From the NCBI RefSeq assembly GCF_003719295.1, contig NZ_RFLW01000001.1, positions 248,001 to 312,000 on the forward strand: DNA of 64,000 nt. Direction: 5' to 3'. This stretch comes from Haliea alexandrii. GTDB taxonomy: Bacteria; Pseudomonadota; Gammaproteobacteria; Pseudomonadales; Halieaceae. The notes under the pieces are model-generated. The model made no database searches and was not told the DNA's origin. It worked only from the letters and a program-made list of their open reading frames with translations. Positions within the stretch are counted from its first letter, which is position 1. Each line of letters opens with the position of its first letter. The position numbers were made by a program, and so were the translations under genes. This document shows positions 46,994 through 56,377 of the stretch, piece by piece.

Positions 46994-47454
46994 CGCCCGG
47001 CATTCTGGCCCGGCGTCGCAGTCGGCAACTGGCCGAGACCATTGGCCTGACAGTGCGCCAGCCAGTCACCGAGGAACTGATTCTGTTGCAGCTTCTCGTC
47101 CTGCTGGAACATGTGCGCGTTGGGGTAACTGTAGCGCGCCTGGATGCGGCTCTGGGACTGGAAAGCCCCGACTTCGAGCATGCCCGCATCGTGGTAGGCG
47201 CGGACATCAATGACCAGCCGGCGCAGCCAGCGGTCCTCGCCGTGCACCTGGTGCAGGCGAAAAAACGTGGTGTATCGACTGCGCTCCAGCACCTCCAGAC
47301 GCACCCGCGCCTCGCCGAGCGCAAATTCGCGAACATTGGCCTGCTCATAATCCGGGAACAGGCGCAGCAGGCGCGCGTAGTTGGCCTCACACAGCGCGTG
47401 CAGGTGTTTCAGGTCCATTTTAAAAGGGCGCTTGCGAGCCCGCTGCACTGCCAT
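46990..47454 (-). CDS. yqiB: DUF1249 family protein YqiB
   Basis: 154 residues (the 13th codon is also ATG, and family members usually begin there, MDLKHLHALCEANYARL). Soluble protein with RYTTFFRLHQVHGEDRWL and YPNAHMFQQDEK, the DUF1249 signatures. Unknown function, always near cpdA and tolC. The 203 bases from here to tolC contain no gene; nudF, expected between them in E. coli, is missing. Confidence 0.9.
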   Translation of the reverse strand: MAVQRARKRPFKMDLKHLHALCEANYARLLRLFPDYEQANVREFALGEARVRLEVLERSRYTTFFRLHQVHGEDRWLRRLVIDVRAYHDAGMLEVGAFQSQSRIQARYSYPNAHMFQQDEKLQQNQFLGDWLAHCQANGLGQLPTATPGQNAGR

Positions 47455-47657
47455 CGACCTTGTCCTGTACCGATAATAGCCCGCCGCAGGCGCACAAGGT
47501 GGCGGCGCAGGCCCTTTGAAAACGCCGAGTGTAGCACTTGTCTCCGGGAAAACCGCGAGTATATTACCGCTTTTGCGACCCGGTTAACGCATGCGGTGAG
47601 CCGCTCAGGCTGCTACACTCGCACTCGCTATAGCACAGGCAGGACAGAGGATTCAGA

Positions 47658-49079
47658 ATGAGAAAGACAGGAGCCGCATTGCTGGCGCTGACACTCTGCG
47701 CGGGTGTCGCTCCCGCCGGGGCGGAGTCCCTGCGCGACATCTACGAGCTGGCACTGGCCAACGATGCGCAATTGAAAGCCGAAGAGGCACAGTACAAAGC
47801 CAATCTGGAGACAGAGAACCTCGGCCTGTCGGCACTGTTGCCGCAAGTAAACGCCAACTACAACTATACGGACGTCGATCGCAGCTCCACCGACGAGAGC
47901 TTTTCTGTCGACGGCGGCATCGGCGGTGGCCTGGAAACCGTACAGACGATTACCGATATCGAGACCACCCGTGACGGCTACGAAGTCAGCCTCAACCAGG
48001 CCCTGTTCGACCTGCCGGCCTGGTTCACCTTCCAGTCGGGCAAGGAATTCACCAAACAGGCTGAGGCGACCTTCGCCGCCAACCAGCAAAACCTGATTGT
48101 GCGTGTGGCAGAGGCCTACCTGCTGGTCCTGCGCGCGCAGGACAACCTGGCGGCATCGCGCGCTGCGGAAAAAGCATTCGAGCGTCAGCTGGAGCAAACC
48201 CAACAGCGTTTTGAGGTGGGGCTGATCGCCATCACGGACGTGTATGAAGCGCAGGCCGCCCGCGACCTCGCCCAGGTCAACCGCATCGTCGACGAAAACA
48301 ACGTCTCCGTTGCGCTGGAGCGCCTGTCGGTGCTCACGGGCCGCGCGCACAGTGAACTCGACGTGCTCAGGGACGACTTCGCCGTCAACCCGCCGGTGCC
48401 CGCTGATCGCGCTGCCTGGGTGGAGTTTGCCCTGGAAAACAACTTCAGCCTGCAAGCATCACGCTACGCCGAGGAGGCCGCCCGCCAACTGGCCAAGGCC
48501 AACAAGATGGAGCACGCGCCGCGATTGAGCGGCAGCTACACCTACTCCGACTACGAGACGGAGGGCGACCTCACCCGCACGCCCGCCACCGGCTTCGAGA
48601 CCTCACCCGACAGTGAGCTGGACGAGAATGTCTGGCAGATTCGTCTGGATGTGCCGCTCTACAGCGGCGGAGCGGTCAGCGCCAGCCGGCGCCAGGCGGC
48701 ACAGGAATTCAACGTGGCGCGGGAAAACCGCATCAACCTGGCGCGCACCACCGTCACGGATGCGCGTTCACTGCACATGACGGTTATCAGCGATGTCTCT
48801 CGCGTCGCGGCACGCGCTCAGGCCATTGTGTCGTCGAAGAGCGCCCTGGACGCAACCCAGGCCGGCTACGAAGTGGGCACCCGCAACGTGGTCGACGTAC
48901 TCAATGCGCAGAACACACTGTTCGCCGCCGAGCGCGACTACGCCAACAGCCGCTATGACTACATTCTCAACAGCATGCGGCTCAAGGCCCAGGCTGGCCT
49001 GCTGAGCCCGGAGGACGTCTATCGCCTTGACGAATCTCTGGAGTCACCGCCGCCGCCCACAGCCAGCACCACACCCTGA
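47658..49079 (+). CDS. tolC: TolC-family outer membrane channel
   Basis: 473 residues. Signal peptide ends APAGAE; the two OEP repeats (about 25-220 and 235-440) show the alternating coiled-coil helix and beta-strand pattern, with LPQVNANYNYTD and LDVPLYSGGAVSASRRQA at homologous strand positions. Outer-membrane exit duct for tripartite efflux pumps and type I secretion. Divergent from yqiB, as in E. coli. Confidence 0.93.
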   Translation: MRKTGAALLALTLCAGVAPAGAESLRDIYELALANDAQLKAEEAQYKANLETENLGLSALLPQVNANYNYTDVDRSSTDESFSVDGGIGGGLETVQTITDIETTRDGYEVSLNQALFDLPAWFTFQSGKEFTKQAEATFAANQQNLIVRVAEAYLLVLRAQDNLAASRAAEKAFERQLEQTQQRFEVGLIAITDVYEAQAARDLAQVNRIVDENNVSVALERLSVLTGRAHSELDVLRDDFAVNPPVPADRAAWVEFALENNFSLQASRYAEEAARQLAKANKMEHAPRLSGSYTYSDYETEGDLTRTPATGFETSPDSELDENVWQIRLDVPLYSGGAVSASRRQAAQEFNVARENRINLARTTVTDARSLHMTVISDVSRVAARAQAIVSSKSALDATQAGYEVGTRNVVDVLNAQNTLFAAERDYANSRYDYILNSMRLKAQAGLLSPEDVYRLDESLESPPPPTASTTP

Positions 49080-49116
49080 GCGGCAGGAGCAGCGGCACCG
49101 CTGCTCCATACCCACC

Positions 49117-49734
49117 ATGCCGGCTCAACTACCCCCCGACATCGACGCCATCAAGGGCTTCCTGCACCCGGACGAAGCCCAGGCACTGTATCGCTGGGCG
49201 CAGTCCAGCAGCTCCGCAGGCCCGATTCTGGAAATAGGCAGTTATTGCGGCAAGTCCACGCTGTATTTGGGATTGGCGGCGCACGAAAACGGCAGCACCG
49301 TATTCGCGCTGGACCACCACCGCGGCTCAGAAGAGCACCAGCAGGGCGAAATGTTCCACGACCCGGCACTCTATGATGCGGAGATGGCGCAGGTGGACAC
49401 GTTCCGGGCGTTTCGCCACAACATTGAGCGCGCCGGCCTCAACGACACCGTCGTACCCGTGGTTGCGGGTTCTGCCGCTGCCGCCCGTCACTGGCAAACC
49501 CCGCTGGCCATGGTCTTCATTGATGGCGGCCACAGCCTGGATGCGGCGCTCACTGACTACCGTTGCTGGGCCGGGCACATCAAATCCGACGGTATCCTGG
49601 CCATTCACGATGTCTACGCGGATGCGGCAAAGGGTGGGCAGGCGCCGCGCGCCATTTACCGGCTGGCACTGCAATCGGGTTTATTCGCGTTGCTTGAGCA
49701 GGTTGAAAGCCTGGCTGTGCTGCGCCGGCTCTGA
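49117..49734 (+). CDS. Class I SAM-dependent methyltransferase (Methyltransf_24)
   Basis: 205 residues. SAM-binding GPILEIGSYCGKSTLYLG near 36-53 and FIDGGHSLDAALTDY, followed by AIHDVYAD. The family is found in natural-product and polysaccharide clusters; the substrate is unknown. ATG 49117 gives the usual start (MPAQLPPDIDAI). It sits between tolC and the polysaccharide operon and is convergent with the latter. Confidence 0.8.
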   Translation: MPAQLPPDIDAIKGFLHPDEAQALYRWAQSSSSAGPILEIGSYCGKSTLYLGLAAHENGSTVFALDHHRGSEEHQQGEMFHDPALYDAEMAQVDTFRAFRHNIERAGLNDTVVPVVAGSAAAARHWQTPLAMVFIDGGHSLDAALTDYRCWAGHIKSDGILAIHDVYADAAKGGQAPRAIYRLALQSGLFALLEQVESLAVLRRL

Positions 49735-49740
49735 GCCGGC

Positions 49741-50817
49741 CTACTGATCCCGGCGGGCGCGCGCCGTCATGTCGGCATCATCTGGCACCAGCTGCACGCG
49801 GGTGAACAGCTGCGCCGCCGGCGTGTAGCCGGTCAGCGCATCGGCCGCCAGCAGCACCGCCGCCGCGGTCCAGGTCGGTTGCTCATCCGGCCAGAGCAGG
49901 TCTTCAACGAACTGATAGCCGGTCCAATAGGCGCCATCGTCAGAGCGCCACTGGTGCAACCAGCTATAAAGCTCTACCGCCCGCGCGTGGTCGCCCGCGG
50001 CGAGCAGCGCCATCACCAGCTCACAGGACTCGGCGACCGTGACCCAGGGCTCATCGGAGACACAGCGGCAGCCCAGACCGATGTGCACGAACTCCTCCCA
50101 GCGGGCCGCCAGCCGCGCCCGCGCAGGCGCGCCGCTGAGAGCACCGGACAGCACCGGGTAGAACCAGTCCATGGAAAAGCGTGCCTTGCTCTCCCAGCTG
50201 CGGTCGAAACGCTCCGGACGCTGGCGCAGTGCGGCGCCAAGCCGGGCTCGCGCCGCAACCCATTCCGGCCGTGGGTCCCCCAGCGTGATTGCCATGTTAA
50301 TGGCGCACTCCAGGCTCTTGTAGATTGAGCTGCAGCCCGTCACCAGAGCATCGCGCAGCGGCTCACCGGCGGTGTTGACCGCCCAGTCGATGTCGCCGTG
50401 GGGGCTCTGTAACGCCAATACGAAGTCCATTGCACCCTGCACCGTGGGCCACATTTCCTGCAGGAAGGCGCGGTCGCCGCTGATCAGGAAGTGATGCCAG
50501 ACACCGGTCGCTACATAGGCGACAAAATTGGTTTCACGCCGATGGTTGTTGTCTACAACGTCGCCCCGGTAGGCAGCCCACCAGCTCCCGTCGGGCAATT
50601 GGCGCGCCGCCAGCCAGCGATAGGCGTGCACAGCGGCCGCGTGTTCACCGCCAATGGAGAGGCCCATCGCGGCTTCCACATGGTCCCAGGGGTCGGTGTA
50701 GCCGCCGTCGAACCAGGGAATTTCGCCGCTGGGGCGCTGGCACTTGAGCAAGTACTCGACCGTAGGTCGCAGGAATTCCTGTGGAAACAGACCACGGCTG
50801 AGGTACAGGCCACTCAC
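49741..50817 (-). CDS. (alpha/alpha)6-barrel protein, prenyltransferase/terpenoid-cyclase-like
   Basis: 358 residues with repeated helix-pair motifs: YLLKCQRPSGEIPWFDGGYTD, LAARQLPDGSWWA, LALQSPHGDIDWA and WLHQWRSDDGAYWTGYQ. This is an (alpha/alpha)6 toroid of the type annotated as prenyltransferase or six-hairpin glycosidase in polysaccharide operons. No clear catalytic DXDD of terpene cyclases is present, so a glycan role is as likely. It overlaps the methyltransferase by four bases. Confidence 0.7.
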   Translation of the reverse strand: MSGLYLSRGLFPQEFLRPTVEYLLKCQRPSGEIPWFDGGYTDPWDHVEAAMGLSIGGEHAAAVHAYRWLAARQLPDGSWWAAYRGDVVDNNHRRETNFVAYVATGVWHHFLISGDRAFLQEMWPTVQGAMDFVLALQSPHGDIDWAVNTAGEPLRDALVTGCSSIYKSLECAINMAITLGDPRPEWVAARARLGAALRQRPERFDRSWESKARFSMDWFYPVLSGALSGAPARARLAARWEEFVHIGLGCRCVSDEPWVTVAESCELVMALLAAGDHARAVELYSWLHQWRSDDGAYWTGYQFVEDLLWPDEQPTWTAAAVLLAADALTGYTPAAQLFTRVQLVPDDADMTARARRDQ

Positions 50818-51536
50818 GAACGAGCCTCCGCGCGAAAATAGAACACCTCACTTTTGCCCAGTACCGGGTTCAGCCAGCGTTCCAGCGTGCGGGTGAAGCG
50901 GGGCGCTTGCAGCAGGTCCCACACCAGCAGCCGGTGGTATTGCCGCACCAGCCAATGTTGCTCACCCTCGCGCCAGAGCAGGCAGCGCAACCACCAGTAG
51001 GGCGCATGCAGGGCATGGGCACCGTGGCGGTGAAAGCCAATGAACCCACCGCGCTCGATTTCAGCCCACAGGGCATGGCGGCGGAAGATACGCAGGTGAC
51101 CGCCCGGGGTCTGGTGATAACGCGTGCTCAACAGCCAGCACAGACGCTCCGGCCAGCGGCGCGGCACACTGACACAGAGCAGCCCACCCGGCTTCAGCAC
51201 CCGGCGGATCTCCACCAGTGCGGCGCGATAGTCCGGAATGTGCTCCAGCACCTCAGAGCAGATGACTTTATCGAAACTGGCATCGGCAAAAGGCAGGCAG
51301 AGGGCAGAGGCCTGGGTCAGGTGCAGTTGCTTGTCCTCTGCCCCGGGCTCGATAAAGTCGGCGGCGCGGGACTGCGCCGTGCACAGGTCGCCATGCGACA
51401 GGTCGACACCCACCGCCTGCACCGGCGCCTCGGCATAGGCGGCGATCACGTGCCGCCCTTCGCCGCAACCCAGGTCCAGCACGCGGTCGCCAGGCTGCAG
51501 GGGGAAATAGCCAAAATCAACGGTCTGCATCGGCAA
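50814..51536 (-). CDS. Class I SAM-dependent methyltransferase
   Basis: 240 residues. RVLDLGCGEGRHVIAAY is the SAM-binding motif, followed by VICSEVLEHIPDYRAAL and EIRRVLKPGGLLCVSVP (Methyltransf_11). Cytoplasmic; probable O- or N-methylation of a sugar or lipid carrier, from its operon with the GT4 gene. It overlaps the GT4 gene by 20 bases and the next gene by four. Confidence 0.85.
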   Translation of the reverse strand: MPMQTVDFGYFPLQPGDRVLDLGCGEGRHVIAAYAEAPVQAVGVDLSHGDLCTAQSRAADFIEPGAEDKQLHLTQASALCLPFADASFDKVICSEVLEHIPDYRAALVEIRRVLKPGGLLCVSVPRRWPERLCWLLSTRYHQTPGGHLRIFRRHALWAEIERGGFIGFHRHGAHALHAPYWWLRCLLWREGEQHWLVRQYHRLLVWDLLQAPRFTRTLERWLNPVLGKSEVFYFRAEARS

Positions 51537-52818
51537 TCACTTTGCGGTAATAGGCTTCCATGTCGCGGGCGCAGACGTCCCAACTGAATTGCTCGAGAAT
51601 GCGCTGGCGCCCCGCGCTGCCCAGGGTGGCACGACGTTGCGGGTCCTGCAGCAGGCTGTCGATGGCCTCGGCCAGCGCCTCGGCATCACGCACCGGCACG
51701 AGCACACCGGCATCGCCCACCACTTCCGGCAGCGCGCCGCCGTTAGTGGAGATTACCGGCACACCGCACGCCATGGCCTCGCCGGCGGGGAGGCCAAACC
51801 CCTCGTAAATGGAGGGCACCACCGCAATGGCGGCCTCGGCGTAATAGCGCACCATGTCGGCCGTGCTGATGCCGTTGACGCAGCGGATGTGTGCGCTGAT
51901 CCCAAGGCGTTCAATCAGGCGCTCCGTGCGCCCACCGGGTTCCGGCTTGCTCACCAGCAGCAATTCCAGCTCCGGATAGCGCGGCAGCAGGCGCGCCAGC
52001 GCCAGGAGCAGGTAGCGCAGGCCCTTGAGGGGGGCGTCGGCGGAGGACGTGGCCATCAGGCGCAGCGGTTGCCGGGCGACCTCCGGCAACGGTCGAAACT
52101 CCTCCGTGTCGATGCCGTTGTGCACCAGAGCGATGCCCGCGGGCTGCAAGCCGAAGTCGCGGGCGATGTCCTGCCGCGAGCAGTCCGACACCGTCACCAC
52201 GTGGTGCAGTTGCGTAATCACCTTCTGCTGCATGCGCAGGAAAGAGTGCCAACGCCGGATGAGCAAACGCTGATGCCAGCGCCGCGCGGCGGACAGGGCA
52301 ATACGCAGGTCGCTGGTGATGGGGTGGTGCACCGTGGTCACCAGCGGCAGCCCCATGGCCTGCAAATGCAACATACCGTAGCTCAGGCTCTGGTTGTCGT
52401 GAATCAGGTCGTACTCGCCGCGGTGCTCGCGCAGGTACTTCACCACGCGCCGGCCAAACGTGTAGGGTTCGGCGAAGCCGCCGGTCAGCTTGCTCAGCCA
52501 TTCAATGATGTTGCTCATGGAGCGCAGGTGCCGCGGGCGCAGGGAATACAAGCCGTTTTCGAACAGGTCCAGGCTGGGCAGCTGAATCAGGCGCACGCGC
52601 GGGTCGAGCTCGGGGTAAGGCGGGCCGGAGATCACATCCACCGTATGCCCTGCATCCACCAGCGCCTTGCTCAGATACTTGATGTATACCCCCTGACCAC
52701 CCGCGTGGGGCTTGCTGCGATAGCCCAGCAACGCAATCCGCAGTGGCCGCAGGGCAAGCGCCTCAGGCGGTGGGGAACAGGCGGGGTCGGCGGGCGCAGC
52801 TGCCGGGGGACCGCTCAC
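51517..52818 (-). CDS. GT4-family glycosyltransferase
   Basis: 433 residues from GTG 52818; a long frame upstream of it only mirrors rmlA and was excluded. GT-B fold: RIALLGYRSKPHAGGQGVYI at about 30, HNGIDTEEFRP, MATSSADAPLKGL, and the nucleotide-sugar site SIYEGFGLPAGEAMACGVPVI. Likely builds a surface glycan. First gene of a three-gene operon. The start is the least certain part; the weak ribosome site near 52830 does not decide it. Confidence 0.85.
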   Translation of the reverse strand: MSGPPAAAPADPACSPPPEALALRPLRIALLGYRSKPHAGGQGVYIKYLSKALVDAGHTVDVISGPPYPELDPRVRLIQLPSLDLFENGLYSLRPRHLRSMSNIIEWLSKLTGGFAEPYTFGRRVVKYLREHRGEYDLIHDNQSLSYGMLHLQAMGLPLVTTVHHPITSDLRIALSAARRWHQRLLIRRWHSFLRMQQKVITQLHHVVTVSDCSRQDIARDFGLQPAGIALVHNGIDTEEFRPLPEVARQPLRLMATSSADAPLKGLRYLLLALARLLPRYPELELLLVSKPEPGGRTERLIERLGISAHIRCVNGISTADMVRYYAEAAIAVVPSIYEGFGLPAGEAMACGVPVISTNGGALPEVVGDAGVLVPVRDAEALAEAIDSLLQDPQRRATLGSAGRQRILEQFSWDVCARDMEAYYRKVIADADR

Positions 52819-53015
52819 TACTGTGTCTAGCTGCCTGATAACGGCGCCTCTGTCCTGTACCGTTGGAAAGGGGCAGGCACCAGGCCCGCCGTTATCACCG
52901 CGGAGAGCGCGGCAACGAGAGGATTCTAGCAGTGTCGCACGGGGGGAGGCCAGTCCCGAACCTGGTGAACGGCACTGATCGCCGCGGCTTGTCGTCAATT
53001 GAGCGCGTTTTCCCG

Positions 53016-53021
53016 TATAAT
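53016..53021 (+). promoter_or_regulatory. Probable -10 box of the rmlA promoter
   Basis: TATAAT, a perfect -10 hexamer, lies 29 bases before the rmlA ATG. The -35 region is not a clear match at 17 bases spacing, so the promoter may be activator-dependent. The 231-base divergent spacer between the GT4 gene and rmlA shows nothing else. Confidence 0.5.
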
Positions 53022-53049
53022 CGCCGCTTTTCAACTGACCGGATCGGGT

Positions 53050-53955
53050 ATGACCGCTTCGCAGTACAAAGGGATAATCCTCGCCGGCGGGTCTGGCACC
53101 CGCCTGCACCCACTCACCAGCACCGTCAGCAAGCAGCTGATGCCGGTGTACGACAAACCGATGATCTACTACCCGCTGGCCACGCTGATGCTGGCGGGTA
53201 TCACGGATATCCTGGTCATCACCACGCCGCGCGATCAGGCGGCCTTCAGCGACCTGCTGGCAGATGGCAGCCAGTGGGGCATCAACATTCAGTACACGGT
53301 TCAACCCAGCCCGGACGGCCTGGCTCAGGCATTCCTGCTCGGCGCAGATTTTATCGGTGCCAGCCCCTGTGCGCTGGTGCTCGGCGACAACATTTTCTAC
53401 GGCGGCGGTTTCACCCAGAGCCTGCGCAATGCCGCCCAGAGCCAGTCGGGGGCCTCGGTATTCGCCTACTACGTGCAGGACCCGGAGCGCTACGGTGTTG
53501 TCAGCTTCAACGCCCAGGGGGTCGCCGTGGACATCGAGGAGAAACCCGCGCAGCCACGCTCCCACTACGCCGTGACCGGCCTCTACTTCTACGACAATGC
53601 GGTAGTGGATATTGCCCGGGGCATTCGACCTTCGGCCCGTGGCGAGCTGGAAATCACCGACGTCAACAAGGCCTACCTGGCGCGCGGCGATCTGCGGGTA
53701 GAAGTGATGAGCCGGGGCACCGCCTGGCTGGATACCGGGACGCACAACTCGCTACTGGATGCGGCCAACTTCATCCGTGTGGTGGAGGAGCGTCAGGGCC
53801 TGAAAATCGCCTGCCCCGAGGAGGTTGCCTACCGTATGGGGTACATCAATGCCGACAAACTGCTGGCGCTGGCGGCGCCGCTGGAAAAAAGCGGCTACGG
53901 ACTCTACCTGAAACAACTGCTGGAACATGACGGGGTATTGGGCAATGACGTTTGA
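53050..53955 (+). CDS. rfbA: Glucose-1-phosphate thymidylyltransferase
   Basis: 301 residues. The signature [17 protein letters not shown] with the [12 protein letters not shown] motif, LGDNIFYGG and [13 protein letters not shown] are intact. Makes dTDP-glucose, first step of dTDP-L-rhamnose. ATG 53050 is the family start; an in-frame upstream codon at 52999 is unsupported. Overlaps rfbC by eleven bases. Confidence 0.96.
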   Translation: MTASQYKGIILAGGSGTRLHPLTSTVSKQLMPVYDKPMIYYPLATLMLAGITDILVITTPRDQAAFSDLLADGSQWGINIQYTVQPSPDGLAQAFLLGADFIGASPCALVLGDNIFYGGGFTQSLRNAAQSQSGASVFAYYVQDPERYGVVSFNAQGVAVDIEEKPAQPRSHYAVTGLYFYDNAVVDIARGIRPSARGELEITDVNKAYLARGDLRVEVMSRGTAWLDTGTHNSLLDAANFIRVVEERQGLKIACPEEVAYRMGYINADKLLALAAPLEKSGYGLYLKQLLEHDGVLGNDV

Positions 53956-54493
53956 ACCCACGCCATTGGCCGGTCTGTACGTGCTGGAACCACGTGTTTT
54001 CGGCGATGAACGGGGCTTTTTTCTCGAGAGCTGGAATGCGGCAACCTTTCGCGACGCCGGCCTCGACGTCAGCTTCGTGCAGGACAATCACAGCCGCTCG
54101 GCACAGGGTATCCTGCGCGGGCTGCACTACCAGACCGAACAGCCACAGGGCAAACTGGTACGCGTCACCTCCGGCGCGGTGTTTGATGTGGCGGTGGATC
54201 TGCGTCGCAGCTCACCGACGCTGGGCCAGTGGTACGGCCTGGAACTGAGTGCCGCCAACCACCGCATGCTCTGGGTGCCCCCGGGGTTTGCCCACGGTTT
54301 TTATGTGTTGTCCACGTTTGCCGATTTCCAGTACAAATGCAGCGACTACTACCACCCCGCCAGTGAAGTCTCACTGGCCTGGAACGACCCTGCGCTGGCC
54401 ATCGAGTGGCCCGTTCCAGCGGGCGAGTCGCCGACATTGTCGGCGAAGGATGCCGCCGGCGAAGCCTGGGGCAACATTCCACTGTTCGACTAG
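53945..54493 (+). CDS. rfbC: dTDP-4-dehydrorhamnose 3,5-epimerase
   Basis: 182 residues, cupin fold: GFFLESWN, the active-site QDNHSRS and LRGLHYQ, then [13 protein letters not shown]. Converts dTDP-4-keto-6-deoxyglucose to the rhamnose-configured ketose. Translation is probably coupled to rfbA by the overlap. Followed by the SDR gene after 35 bases. Confidence 0.95.
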   Translation: MTFEPTPLAGLYVLEPRVFGDERGFFLESWNAATFRDAGLDVSFVQDNHSRSAQGILRGLHYQTEQPQGKLVRVTSGAVFDVAVDLRRSSPTLGQWYGLELSAANHRMLWVPPGFAHGFYVLSTFADFQYKCSDYYHPASEVSLAWNDPALAIEWPVPAGESPTLSAKDAAGEAWGNIPLFD

Positions 54494-54528
54494 CGAAGGG
54501 CCGACACGCACAATCGCGGAGAGCTTAT

Positions 54529-55305
54529 ATGCCACAGGATTATTTTCAGCTACAGGGTCAAACCGCACTGGTCACCGGCGCTTCCAGCGGCCTCGGGGCA
54601 CATTTTGCCCAGGTGTTGTGTGCCGCTGGCGCGCGCGTGGTCCTTGCCGCACGGCGCAGCGACAAGCTCGCGGAACAGGTGGCGGCACTGCAGGCCGCCG
54701 GCGGTGACGCAGGCGCCATTACCCTGGATGTCACCCGCCCAGACAGCGTTGCCGGCGCCTTCGCCCAGTTCGAGCAGGAGTGGGGGCAGCTGGATATCCT
54801 GATCAATAACGCCGGAGTCGCGAGTGACCCGATCAAGTTCCTCGAAACCGGCGAGCAGGACTGGTATCACATCATCGAAACCAACCTGAACGGCGCCTGG
54901 CGTGTTGCGCAGGCAGGGGCGCGCCACATGGTCCGCGGCGCAGCAGGCGGCAGTATCGTCAATATCGGGTCGATCTATGGCCTGCATACGGGTGCGCTTA
55001 AAGCCGCGTATAACGTCTCCAAAACCGGTGTCGTGCAGCTCACCAAATCCATGGCCATAGAGCTGTGCCGACAGAACATCAGAGTCAACGCCCTGTGCCC
55101 TGGCTGGTTCCTCACCGACATCAACAGTGATTACTTCCAGACCGAGAGTGGCGAGCGCTACATCAAGACCATTCCTGCGCAGCGCCTGGGCACCATGGAT
55201 GACCTCAGCGTGCCGCTGCTGCTGCTCGCAAGCCGGGCCGCCGGTGGCTACATGAACGGGTCGGTGCTCACCGTTGATGGCGGCCTTGCTGAAAGGCCGA
55301 TTTGA
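54529..55305 (+). CDS. SDR family oxidoreductase
   Basis: 258 residues. Classical short-chain dehydrogenase: TGASSGLG nucleotide motif, NNAGVAS, catalytic Ser (NIGSIYG), YNVSK with Tyr and Lys, and a C-terminal NGSVLTVDGG. It sits in the rml block but is not a known rhamnose enzyme. It could act on a sugar-nucleotide or a lipid; ATG 54529 has GGAGA ahead. Confidence 0.85.
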   Translation: MPQDYFQLQGQTALVTGASSGLGAHFAQVLCAAGARVVLAARRSDKLAEQVAALQAAGGDAGAITLDVTRPDSVAGAFAQFEQEWGQLDILINNAGVASDPIKFLETGEQDWYHIIETNLNGAWRVAQAGARHMVRGAAGGSIVNIGSIYGLHTGALKAAYNVSKTGVVQLTKSMAIELCRQNIRVNALCPGWFLTDINSDYFQTESGERYIKTIPAQRLGTMDDLSVPLLLLASRAAGGYMNGSVLTVDGGLAERPI

Positions 55306-55309
55306 ACAC

Positions 55310-56377
55310 TCAACGCACCAGCAGCGGGCGCCACCAGGCCTCGTTGCCGAGAAACCAGTCAATGGTCCGTTCTATACCGCTCTCGAAGGTCTCCTGCGGC
55401 GTATAGCCCAGCTCAGCGCTGATACGGCTGGCGTCGATGGCATAGCGCCAATCGTGGCCCGCGCGGTCTTCGACGAAGTGAATCAGGGAGCGCGCTGCTG
55501 CGCCGCGGGCACCCGGCGCGTCGGGGAAGCGCGCCGCGAGCGCCGTATCCGCCGCAAAGCGCTGATCGAGTTGATCGCAAAGCAGCTCCACGATGGCCAG
55601 GTTGTGCCACTCGTTATTGCCGCCGATGTTGTAGCTTTCACCCACCGCACCAGACGCAAGTACCAGATCGATGCCACGACAGTGGTCTTCCACGTAGAGC
55701 CAGTCGCGGATATTGCTGCCGTCCCCGTAGACGGGTAGCGGGCGACCGCGCAGCACATTGGTCAGGCACAGCGGAATCAGCTTCTCCGGGAAATGCCAGG
55801 GGCCGTAGTTGTTCGAGCAGTTGCTGGTGGTTACCTGCAACCCATAGGTGTGGTGATAGGCACGCACCAGGTGATCGGAGGCCGCCTTGCTCGCTGAATA
55901 GGGTGAGTTCGGCTGGTACTGCTGCGCCTCGTGGAAGCCGGGGTCAACCGGGTTCAATGAACCGTAGACTTCATCCGTGGATACATGATGGAAGCGGTGC
56001 TCGCGGGCCCCGGGGCCGTCCAGCCACACCGAGCGCGCGGTCTTCAGCAGGCTGTGGGTGCCAATGATATTGGTTTCGATAAACGCATCCGGCCCGCTAA
56101 TGGAGCGATCAACGTGGCTCTCGGCGGCAAAATGCACCAGCGTATCCACACGGTGCGTGCGCAACAGGTCCGCCACCAGGGCCTCATCGCAGATATTGCC
56201 GTGCACAAAGTGGAACTGTGCCTGCCCTTCCAGAGCGGCAAGGTTCGCGCGGTTGCCGGCATAGGTCAGTGCATCCAGTGCCACCAGCGCGTCGTCGGGG
56301 TAGCGGCGGCGCCAGTAGTGCAGGAAATTGGCGCCAATAAAACCGGCACCGCCGGTCACCAGCAGCGATTTAGGCAT
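55310..56377 (-). CDS. rfbB: dTDP-glucose 4,6-dehydratase
   Basis: 355 residues, extended SDR: TGGAGFIGANFLHYW, FAAESHVDRSI, the catalytic YSASKAASDHLV and HVSTDEVYGSL. Second step of dTDP-rhamnose synthesis. On the minus strand, overlapping rfbD by eight bases; its stop is four bases from the convergent SDR stop. Confidence 0.96.
   Translation of the reverse strand: MPKSLLVTGGAGFIGANFLHYWRRRYPDDALVALDALTYAGNRANLAALEGQAQFHFVHGNICDEALVADLLRTHRVDTLVHFAAESHVDRSISGPDAFIETNIIGTHSLLKTARSVWLDGPGAREHRFHHVSTDEVYGSLNPVDPGFHEAQQYQPNSPYSASKAASDHLVRAYHHTYGLQVTTSNCSNNYGPWHFPEKLIPLCLTNVLRGRPLPVYGDGSNIRDWLYVEDHCRGIDLVLASGAVGESYNIGGNNEWHNLAIVELLCDQLDQRFAADTALAARFPDAPGARGAAARSLIHFVEDRAGHDWRYAIDASRISAELGYTPQETFESGIERTIDWFLGNEAWWRPLLVR

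Noticed and set aside
52819..53745. Very long minus-strand frame upstream of the GT4 glycosyltransferase
   Set aside because: It is antisense to rmlA and its spacer; the glycosyltransferase homology begins only at about 52730.
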